From NCBI GenBank assembly GCA_000149265.1, contig CH003396.1:225536-289535 (forward strand): a stretch of DNA of 64,000 bases, read 5' to 3'. The position numbers and the translations under genes were made by a program. Shown here in pieces: positions 1-9,026 of this stretch. This DNA is from Ciona savignyi. Its lineage: Eukaryota > Chordata > Ascidiacea > Phlebobranchia > Cionidae. The notes below the pieces were generated by a model. The model ran no database searches. It was not told the DNA's origin and saw only the letters and a program-made list of their open reading frames with translations. Numbering within the stretch: position 1 is the first letter of the stretch; the number at the start of each line of letters is the position of its first letter.

Positions 1-969
1 TATTAGTCATAATAAAGGGTTTAAAACTTGGCCGGTAAACACAAATTAAAAATTTAAAACGTGCTAGACCCCTTTATCTGATGTAAGACCATTTTAATAG
101 ACGTTTAGTAGGATCACAATAAAAATAAAAGTTTTTTAGGTAATGCTAAAACACCAACATTACCCTGATAAGACCCACCGGCCTGTTTTAACTGTATATT
201 GACCTTTGTTGTCCCACTTACGGGATGAACATGAGTATATTATCCCATGCTACAGCATTAGATATCAAATCACCACATCTTGCTCTTAATTACTACAGAC
301 AGCACAAGGTCAGTATCGGTGGTAATTTTGCCATGTTGGACGTGCTAACAACAGTTCGTATGAGGTTATGCCTTGCTCTGAGCATGGCGACGACGCCTGC
401 AAAGGCTGACAATATCCAGGCGCGACAAATCGTGTATAAATAGACGGTTATCAGGAACTGCATTTAATTCGAGTGTATCTAGTCTACAATGCAGTGTGTT
501 ATGCCCATATATTACGATAAAACAGCAATTCGGTTTTGAAGGAACTAGATTTTAAAAACTTGTGCACGTCTTTCGAGTTTTAATTTAAATCCAAAGAAAA
601 TTATAGAAGAGAATATTTATTCCACTGAATTGGAAAATTCTGGGGCGTTATCAAACTAGTCGACAGATTACCCAGAGCACACCATCGAGATTTCCAGTGC
701 CTTTGCAATGTGTTGATATGACTGAAACGTCTTTCTAGTTTTACTAAAACTTATTTAACCACTAAATCTTTGCAATGTCCACTCATTAAATAGTCAAGGG
801 ACACAACCCACTAGCTAGCGACTGGTAGCGATCCTACAACATTTTAAGTGAAAAGCGAGGCAACATTTTTGCAACATTTGTGCTTTAAATCGAGAACGAA
901 TTTTATCATGGTTTACCATTGCATTTTCCTACAGGTAAAGAGTAAGAATATTAAAAGATAATAAAAACC
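1..969. other. Upstream flank of the creatine-kinase-like gene
   Basis: No supported coding sequence. The 72-codon frame at 225-443 has no recognisable family features. A pyrimidine tract ending in CAG at 921-934 lies about 35 bases before the ATG at 970. It could be a 5'-UTR intron acceptor or a spliced-leader acceptor, but the sequence alone cannot decide which. Confidence 0.4.
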
Positions 970-2061
970 ATGTCGCAGCCACCATTTACAGCACAGGAAG
1001 AATATCCGGACTTGGAGAACCATAACAGTCACATGGCTCATTGCCTTACTGAGACCATCTACCAGCAGTTGCGCGGCAAAGAAACTGACAGCGGCTTCAC
1101 CATTGACGACGTCATTCAAATCGGAGTTGATAATCCTGGGGAGCCTTATAACATGCCGGTTGGCTGTGTAGCAGGGGATGAGGAATCTTATAAGGTGTTC
1201 GCTATGTTTTTTGACCAAGTGATCGAAGCTAGACATCATGGCTACAAAGCGAACGACGTAAACCGGACCGACACTGTCTCAGACAAAGTCAAAGGTGGCA
1301 ACTTCAATGTTAAATACGCTATGGAAAGTTATGTGACTGGCAGACGAAATGTTAGAGGCTTTGCAATGCCGATGCATTCCACAAGAGCAGAACGAAGGAA
1401 GGTTGAAGCGATTGTCAAATCCGCGCTTTCAACCTGCGATGGGGAGTACAGTGGACAATACTTTTCACTCAAGGAGTCTTCAGAGAAAGAGATGGAGCAA
1501 CTAGGGAGTGTTTTCAAGCAGCCGATTCCCAATAGGAATCAGCCGAATAGTCTATCACGGGACTGGCCTGATGCTAGAGGGTTGTGGCATAATTCTAAGA
1601 AGAATTTTCTCGCTAAGATTAACGACGAGGATCATCTCGGTGTGCTTTCAACGCAACAGGATGGTAACTTGGTGCAAGCCTTTCAAAGATGGAACGAAGG
1701 ATTGACAAAGATCGAAAACGGCGTCAACAAAGCAGGGAAGGAATTCATGTACGACGAGCACTACGGTTTCATTGCGACTTGCCCTAGCAACATAGGTACT
1801 TCTCTGAAGGCTGGAGTGGTATTGAAAATACCAAAAATGGCGAAGTATTGGCGGTTGGAAGAGGCGCTTACCAGATTACGACTTGAGAAGGTTGATCTTG
1901 GAGATTGTCTTGATATTTCTAACGCTGACCGAATCGGTCACTCGGAAGTTGAGATCTTGGAACTGGTCATTGACGGAGTTCAATTTCTCATCGACTGCGA
2001 AGAACGACTTGAAAAGGGAGAAAAAATTGAGAAATACGTAAATATTTTACGCCAAAAGTGA
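970..2061 (+). CDS. Creatine-kinase-family protein, probably catalytically inactive, intronless
   Basis: A single-exon 363-residue protein, close to the usual length of cytosolic creatine kinases (about 380). The N-terminal phosphagen-kinase domain is recognisable (GFTIDDVIQIGVDNPG at 42-57, VGCVAGDEESY at 64-74). So is the catalytic domain (RDWPDARGLWHN at 197-208, NDED at 218-221, the cysteine signature CPSNIGT at 271-277, ISNADRIG at 316-323). Cys271 and Glu220, matching the reactive Cys and catalytic Glu of the family, are present. The arginines that clamp ATP phosphates are not. The family SRVRTGR segment reads SYVTGRR (120-126), DHLR reads DHLG (221-224), the Arg after the cysteine motif is Lys280, and the RGTGG loop before ISNAD is missing. 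In active enzymes these correspond to CK-M Arg130, 132, 236, 292 and 320. I infer a pseudoenzyme or strongly altered activity. The absence of introns over the whole domain suggests a retrocopy, yet the frame is intact. A poly(A) signal follows at 2201. Confidence 0.9.
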   Translation: MSQPPFTAQEEYPDLENHNSHMAHCLTETIYQQLRGKETDSGFTIDDVIQIGVDNPGEPYNMPVGCVAGDEESYKVFAMFFDQVIEARHHGYKANDVNRTDTVSDKVKGGNFNVKYAMESYVTGRRNVRGFAMPMHSTRAERRKVEAIVKSALSTCDGEYSGQYFSLKESSEKEMEQLGSVFKQPIPNRNQPNSLSRDWPDARGLWHNSKKNFLAKINDEDHLGVLSTQQDGNLVQAFQRWNEGLTKIENGVNKAGKEFMYDEHYGFIATCPSNIGTSLKAGVVLKIPKMAKYWRLEEALTRLRLEKVDLGDCLDISNADRIGHSEVEILELVIDGVQFLIDCEERLEKGEKIEKYVNILRQK

Positions 2062-2200
2062 ACATTTAAACGGAACATGCTATTATATACAAGCGCATAG
2101 TCTCCATTTTTGGACATTATTACAATTAAAACTTCTGCAAAATCTAAATGCTGCCCCTAGAGTTGCCTTTGCTTGTAAATACAACCCCATGTCCATTACC

Positions 2201-2206
2201 AATAAA
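2201..2206 (+). terminator. AATAAA polyadenylation signal of the creatine-kinase-like gene
   Basis: First canonical AATAAA downstream of the stop codon, 140 bases after it, in an AT-rich 3' flank. Confidence 0.55.
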
Positions 2207-2442
2207 AAATACAAATTTTGTTTCGCTTTAACAGAAAAAAGTTGTCGAATTTTTGTTTCGTAAAATTGTTCCAAAAAAAAGTGGAAGGTCAACCTTATCA
2301 TGGGTTCGAAAGCTAGGCTGTTTAAAACAAAGATGGTTGTATATGGGAGAAAGTGTATACAACATCTTCGCTTACCATTATTCCTTCCAGTGCGTAAAGA
2401 TTACGATAGTTGGTAACATGTTCTTATCAGTCCGGCGCTTAA

Positions 2443-2738
2443 AGGATAGGATATTCATGTTTATCCCCGTGAATGAAAAAACAAGGGGGTTACCACACGG
2501 GCAATCGTCAGATCACCTTGTGCTCACCGTCGGGTTACCGGAGATATTGCAGTGTGTTGTGTGGAATTCACACGTTCCGTTATTGTTGTAGTGTAGATTC
2601 CATTAATCTGCTGGGTTAAGGCAATGTCGGTTAAGTGCCTTGCCCAAGGACTCAACGGACTACCTAGCGACCGGTTTCATACCTAAAATCCTTCGGCTGA
2701 AAGTCGACCCACCAGACCACCAGACCAATCTGTCGGAC
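2443..2738 (-). repeat. tRNA-derived SINE (family A), full length
   Basis: Read on the minus strand, the element starts with a tRNA-like head (GGTTnnnCTGGTGGT as A-box, GGTTCGAAAC-type B-box, diverged here). It continues through a core with TGCCTTGGGCAAGGCACTTAAC-type sequence and ends in a tail of ATCC(TATCC)n. The tail is at 2443 and the head at 2738. More than 20 related copies occur in the window. Confidence 0.85.
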
Positions 2739-4865
2739 AGATATGTGAAGAATAATTGGCGCCGAAGATTAACAGAACGGTGTAATACTTATAGCATAAT
2801 GTTTTCTGCTCAGACTATTTTACATCATAATACAATATTTTTAACTTCAATTGTTTTTTTTCGATAGGAAAATAGATAATTTACATAAATAGTCAATACC
2901 TATAATTTTACTTGAAGTCAATAAAATATGCAAACTTAAATTAACTTCCATGTACACATATATATATATTTATATTTATTGTTTGGCTAAAGGCATTAAA
3001 TAATCAACAGAAAAGCAATTCAAACAGAGAAAATGTCAAACTACAAAATGACACTAATCGTTTTGTGGTTAATACATGTCAATTATACACAAACATTAAT
3101 AATAACAAATTAGGACATAAAAGAAGTAAATTTGGTCACCGGAAAAATTTGGACAAGAAGAATAATACATCCGATAGGATAGTTCTGCTTATTTCCACAA
3201 TCGGGTAAACGACAGTCGTTATAACATGGGCAACCCAATCGTCAGATTACCCTGTGCCCACAGTCGGGTTGTTGGAGCTAATAATATTGTTTTTTATTTT
3301 ACTTCTGCGTTGACCGAGGACTCCAGAATAAAAGTTGCGATGCCGGTATTCGAACCAGAACCCGTCCGAACTTGGTCTCCGATTTTATCCTCCACACTAC
3401 AGCAGGCAGATATATTTCACATGAACGAACAGAATCGGTAATTTCAATGTGACAGGAAATGTACTTAAGAGTTTATGAATAATTTATTCGGCTATACTTG
3501 AAGTGCCGAACAATGTCGCAAAGGCCAAAATTAGAGGAACGAATGTAGAATATATTCTTGAACTGCTGTTGGGTCCAGTGACCGCTAACGGCGTACCTGA
3601 AAATGAGGTAAATGACTGTAAGATATTTATGCATTATCCCCGCGTAACCACGCATGAACGTTATCAGATGGACAATCGTCAGATTACTTCGAGCCCAACG
3701 TCAGGTCACCGGAACTTTTGCAATGTGCTGTATAGAGTTAAAAGTTTTTTATCTTTTATTACAACCTAGAAATCTAATATGTTCGATCTAACAACCGTTC
3801 GGCAACCGGTAGACCGTCGACGCTTTTAACGATTAGCTAACCGGGTAGCCCGGATACGTGATCTTTATGGTATTAATTGACTAAGGGTTGGGTGTTTTAC
3901 TTATTTTTAATTCAGCGACGTCTTTACATGGGAAATCCCCAAAAATGGTCTGTATATCAGTATAAACCAACTGTTTATTGGTTTACGTCGTACATGCTGG
4001 AGTCAATGCTTAGTTTTGTTTAGAACACTAAACCACTGCGTTCAATAAACGCCAGCGAAGTGTTTTGCCGGACTAAACAACCGATTATAACCAGCATGGT
4101 TTCGTCCCCACAACCCTTCGATCGATGGCGCAACTAAAACAAATTGACCAATCGTTCAGACACATGTTGGCATTTTGGCGCTTCTCGGCGGATGTTCTTT
4201 GTGCTCATTCGTTTAGACAAAATTGCCTATAATTTAAACCATGCCAAACACAACTCGACATTAAGAAGATTGACTTACCCGTTGTGTTAGGTTGTATAGA
4301 GCTATTTTCAGTCGGCGTTACAGAGATAATGGTAGAACTGTTGTAACATGGCACATTTCCACAATCGCCACTGAAATAGAATTATAGCTTGTTGTATAAG
4401 CTGCCTAGTAAGACGCAAATAGTTTATTTATTGTAAGGCATGTTCATTAGCTACCTAAATTAACAGAAATATTAACATTTGTAAAATTATAAGATACTTA
4501 GCTTATCCATATAAATATAAACGCAGTGGGTAACATTTGTGACCAGTTTGGGTTTCAAAAGCTATTGTGACATAGTGAAATGTATACATTTGAAAATCAC
4601 ATAATCGCCTAGCCAGTGTTTTTTTTAAGTTAGCAAAAATAGTCAAAACTCTATGTTTACTCCCTCCAGCGGATGAGACCGAAGACTGTGCTGGATAACC
4701 GAACTACTACTGAGTAATACGCCAAACTGTTGCCGTTTAAATTTTCAATTTACGAAAGTAAATTAATTCTAGTATCCAGGCACAAAGAAGTGAATAAAGA
4801 GTGATATTTTCGGTAACGTTCCAAAATCCCAGCCGTTTAAAAACTAAATGTGGTAGGACAAACTC
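2739..4865. other. Intergenic, AT-rich, with decayed SINE pieces
   Basis: No exon with family similarity or matched splice sites was found. Diverged minus-strand fragments of SINE family A lie at about 3222-3275 and 3660-3860 (recognisable GGCAATCGTCAGATTACC and tRNA-head remnants). The rest is unremarkable AT-rich sequence. Confidence 0.5.
3660..3860 (-). repeat. Decayed SINE family A copy
   Basis: Body motif around 3668-3690, pGTTGTGTATGA-like block near 3722 and tRNA-head remnant at 3795-3860 are in the same order and orientation as full-length copies, but with insertions and many substitutions. Confidence 0.55.
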
Positions 4866-6183
4866 TATTTAAACCTCATAACTGTTGGTTCTGACGAGCA
4901 CAGGCTGTGAATTCGTCTCCGCGTTCTAGTGCCAGGGCCACAAGGGGTCGTACACATGCCCCAAGGCCCCCATGGTTCAGGATCACAAGTACAGGCTGGT
5001 ACCGTGCAGTTCTCTTCCTCGATAGATCCGTTACATCGGAGTAAAGTACAGAATGAAGGGGTAACTGTTCTTACTCGTATTCGAGTGGACACACCGCAGG
5101 TTTGTGAACAGGGTGTAAACTCGCCCCACGGGGTCCAAGTGCACGGGTTGGTGCAGTTTTGCGTGCTCGCGGTTCTACACTCTGGTTTGAAGCAGGTGAG
5201 AAAGTTCGCGTGGTTTCTGATTTGAACGCCCGTTTTGCTGCTGCACGAGCTGGCGATACAGTGGCTCCATGCTTGCCATTCACCGCACGAGCAATTGGTA
5301 GAGGAAGCGGACGCTGAAAGTAAACAAATACGACGCTCATCACAAGCCTTGCATTATTACTAGTGTTGTTTATTTTGCTGAATAGAATTTTTATTGAACA
5401 GCACGGTGTGTGGGCGAATGTTAAATGCGACCGATACTTGTGTCCAATTCTATATTAAATACGGTCTTGGCAACGAGGCCATCATGGGTTCGAAACTCAG
5501 CCCGATAAACAAATACACCGCTCAACACAAGTCTTTGCATTATTAAAAGTATTGTTTGTTTTTTAACACTACGATCGTGTGGCCGAATGTTAAAGCGGAC
5601 GATACTTGTACCGAATTCAATATAAAATATAGTCTTAACAACAACCTCGGCATGGTGTCGAAACTCAGCCCGATACACTAATACTACGCTCAACAACAGC
5701 ATGTAATATTTAAGTATTGTTTGTTTTTTGTTCTTTTTTACACACCTGGTTTCGAACCCTTAAACCGGTCGCCATCAGGCCCCGATTGTTTAATGCCTTT
5801 TTGCATTTGATTTAATTGCACTAACCATGCGGCCACATCACAAGAGGTTTTAATGGCTTGTAATGTTATTAATTTTCTTCAATTTACCGAAGTTTCGCTA
5901 AGTTCGTTAAAATGTCTTGGTGTGTTTAAATGTCTTGGTGTGTTTAAATGTCTTGGTGTGTAGTATGGTAATCTTACCTATCGGGGAGAAAGGGGGAGGT
6001 GGACAAGGGCTGGTATTGCAAGAACCAGCCTCCCAGGGCATGTCACAACTTCCACAGTTGCCCTCTGGTTCGATTAGGGTAGCGTTCCGAGTTCCACCCC
6101 CACATAGTTTCGAGCAAGGCCCCCAAGACCACACACAGTTCGTTGTATTGCATGTTTCGGCTATGTTTCTTGTTTGTTGATGG
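4866..6183 (-). CDS. Thrombospondin type-1 repeat protein, partial (two clear exons)
   Basis: Exon 5978-6183 has acceptor TTTTTTCAG and donor GATAG|GTAAGA. It encodes a TSP1 module (CVWSWGPCSKLCGGGTRN) followed by a proline-rich linker. Exon 4866/4875-5313 has acceptor TACTTTCAG and joins in matching phase 1. It encodes a CGEWQAWSHC module, then CTWTPWGEFTPCSQTCG, then CDPEPWGPWGMCTTPCGPGTR. Trp-x-x-Trp, paired Cys and the basic TRTRRR stretch are typical of extracellular TSP1 domains, so a secreted or membrane-attached protein is likely. The frame stops at 4866 in the middle of the last module; a weak donor (GAG|GTTTAA, last exonic base 4875) would avoid this stop. An upstream exon at about 6783-6856 would fit in phase (donor CCGG|GTATTT) but has little family character. 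No signal peptide or first exon was found, so this is either a gene fragment or a gene whose other exons I cannot see. Confidence 0.65.
5331..5760 (+). repeat. Tandem unit of about 175 bp with a tRNA-Ser/Leu-like core (family B)
   Basis: Two and a half copies start near 5331, 5519 and 5691, each with the CGCTCAACACAAG...GCATTATTA...TTGTTT lead. The first two contain GTGTGGCCGAATGTTAA (A-box like) and ATGGGTTCGAAAC (B-box like). Single copies of the same tRNA-like core occur elsewhere in the window. Confidence 0.65.
5914..5960. repeat. Three tandem copies of an 18-bp unit
   Basis: The unit AAATGTCTTGGTGTGTTT is repeated three times, ending 13 bases beyond the splice donor of the TSP1 exon at 5978. 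Confidence 0.8.
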
Positions 6184-6189
6184 CTGAAA

Positions 6190-9026
6190 AAAGGGGATAA
6201 ATAATTCACGCATGTCAGGATTTGGAAATGTGTTTTATACAGTGTTTCAAAAGTGGGGATACCGGTCTATATGTTCTCTTTAATGCATCTATTATTTAAC
6301 TCAACCCAACCACGAGAATTGTAATAATATATGCCGAAATATATATAGCTGTAAAACGATGCTAGTCATTAAAAACCATTTATTTTGGTAAATTAGAAAC
6401 GGATTTATCCACTTTCGAAAAGTACAAAAAATAGCATTAAAATGCGAATCAGCTAATAAATTTCATCAAACCAATGTACATAGTTAAACACGAAAATCCA
6501 ATACACACACGCTCCAGTCACGTACACAATCCCCAATTTTACGCCCTAGGGTGTCTTAAGCCGCGACTTTTACAATCAACGCAACAATCTTTTACCAAAT
6601 CAACAAAATATGAACAAACATTAAAAATATTGGGGTTTTTAGGTAGTCTTTTATTTGACTTATGCTACCTTTATATTTGACTTATTAAAATCCGGACACA
6701 AGAAGATAGGTTCAAAGGTGCAGTTTCGTGGTTAGGGTCGGTCTTACATTAAAATAAAAAATGAACAAACAACAAAAAATACCCGGAAGAGGAAGGTTGT
6801 CTTGAAGACCAGGTTGCCCACAAAGGGGGTCTGCCTGTAGCACATTCTCCGTCTTTCAGCATTGTCAATGTAAAGCAATAAAATATAAAGATCCAACTTA
6901 GAAACCTCATGATTTTTTACTTTTAACTTGTCGAATCTTTTAACTCAGACTCAGCTCAAAACTAAAAGGTCTATTATTACTATCTATCGCTTTGTCTTAT
7001 GCGTTATCTGTGGTTTAAATGTCGTGATGTAACGCCTTAAAAACGTGCGAAGTGTTTTATTAAAAAAGCCGTTTGCATGCATTTTAAATGAGACTGAATA
7101 CTAATAAGCGACTTTTAATTATATTCTCATTTTTATACAACACATCACGTATATCTACTAAAATAAAGCAACGGGATTTTATTTCAATCCGGCCAAAAAG
7201 TTTTATAACAATATGGCAAGCTACGACTTAAGATGTTAATAAGCCCTGCAATTGGGTTTATAAACTGAATTATTTTACCTAATGTTACCATTAACGTCTT
7301 AAGCTAAATCTATTCACGGGCATGTGGCTATAGCTAACCCTATAAATAAGTCTAAACTTCCAAGTTTTAATCTACTTAATTTTCAATTGATTTCACTTGA
7401 GACTAGATTTCTTCTTGACTCTTAAGCCTGTATCTACCTTTTCAAATTCTCGTATATTTATGTTTGGGTTTAAACATGCTGGTAAATATAACGGCTTTAA
7501 AATCCTTACGCACAACGATAGATTTAAAGGTGCAGTTTATATATATAGCATAGCCGCAGGCGCAGTGTGCTTTTTGTGGTAGAATGCGTCTACTTTATTT
7601 TTATAATCATCTTTGTCTGTATGGACAGGCTTATATTATAATTTAAGGGTGATGAATTTTCACGTGCGCTTAGTAATATCAGGCTATTTAGATATTTCTA
7701 TGTTTAGGTTGTGTAAGAAGAAATAGAAAGAAACGTGCAGTAATGCAATTGTGTTTACGAAATGAAAAATGCGGTTAAATCTAAGGTTATATTTATAACA
7801 ATTACGCCATTTTTACTAGAGTCTATATTATAGCAGTTTGAAGAAATTATCTTAATTTCCAAGTTTATTTCAATGTGCTTTTACAAAACATAAAACTAGA
7901 CCAAGCTTAATCTACTAAGCAAGTTGATACTTGGTAGCAAAATTGCTGGTAGCCTACAGGACTTTGCTTTATGTAAATGGTAATTTTAAAAAAAGTTCTA
8001 AAATAGCTTTCATATATTTTAAGTTTACAGAAATAAATTAAGAAACTTAAATTTTACAACAGAATTTTTATTTTTTATAAAATAGATTACCAGCTAGCCC
8101 AAATGCGTTTGCCTTTTAATTAATCTACCTTTGGCATTGGCCATTACTTTGGTTTTTTCCATCATAGGGGAAAAACACAGAATATCCTATCCTATCCTAA
8201 CCCCTTTGATTTACACACCAGACACAATCGACTACCCAACATGTCGGCTTGAATCCAAACCCTTTCGGACTAAGCTTTATCAGTTTAAATACAATAAATA
8301 AATTAGTTTTTAACTTTTAAATTCCCAAATCCTTAAGGTTGTCTGTTGAGAAACCTGCTAAATTTTTTAGGCTGCCGCGTGTATAAAAACCTTTCACACT
8401 ACGTGTACCCAAGAGAATTAGGACTACTTGTTGAGTCGTTTAATTTTGCGAGGTCTACCAGCTTATTTTCAAAATAACGGGTGAATAAAAAAAGAGAACT
8501 TCCTCCAAATGTAAAACCCTAAATGACGAGAACCCATTGTTGAGGCCGCGATTTTTGCTGTGTCACAGTTAAACTGCTGACTAAGCCAAAACGTGGATTT
8601 TGATGAAATGTAAAGCGTTAAAAGATAAAAACGAAAGACGCACACACCTTTAACAAGCGGCAAACGACATCCGGCAACCGGAACAAGGCTGCCGGCTGAC
8701 GGCCAACTAAGACAACAGACAACCAAGAATACAGTGTATAATCTAACTGAAGGCTACATGAGAACATATTAAATAGCCGAACGCTATAAATATAAGAAAA
8801 AATTCGACCAAACACAAAGTTTAAAAATTGTAAATTTTTGGCATCTGTAACCCCGTTGCCCGATGTTAAATTCGAAAACAAAAAGAACTTTATCACAAAA
8901 CACGCTCTGGTCCCGTCTTGTCACCCACACACCAACCCCCGACCACGCGTGGCGCGGAATCTCGTCTCCGGGCACTCAAGTCAATAAAAACAGGGCAAAA
9001 CCAGTCCCAGCCGGTCGGAACCGGTT
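6190..9026. other. Region between the TSP1 exons and GIGYF
   Basis: No confident coding exon. A SINE tail remnant (repeated ATCCT) sits at 8176-8200. The proximal part, down to about 8.07 kb, is the likely 3' UTR of GIGYF on the minus strand. Confidence 0.45.
8067..8072 (-). terminator. Candidate polyadenylation signal for GIGYF
   Basis: AATAAA on the minus strand, about 955 bases after the GIGYF stop codon. A variant ATTAAA at 8439-8444 is closer, and either could be used. Confidence 0.3.

Noticed and set aside
913-1239. 108-codon minus-strand frame
   Set aside because: Antisense of the creatine-kinase-like gene.
6783-6856. Additional upstream exon of the TSP1 gene
   Set aside because: Phase and donor fit, but the peptide has only one Cys and no TSP1 pattern, and the acceptor is weak. 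Mentioned only as a possibility.
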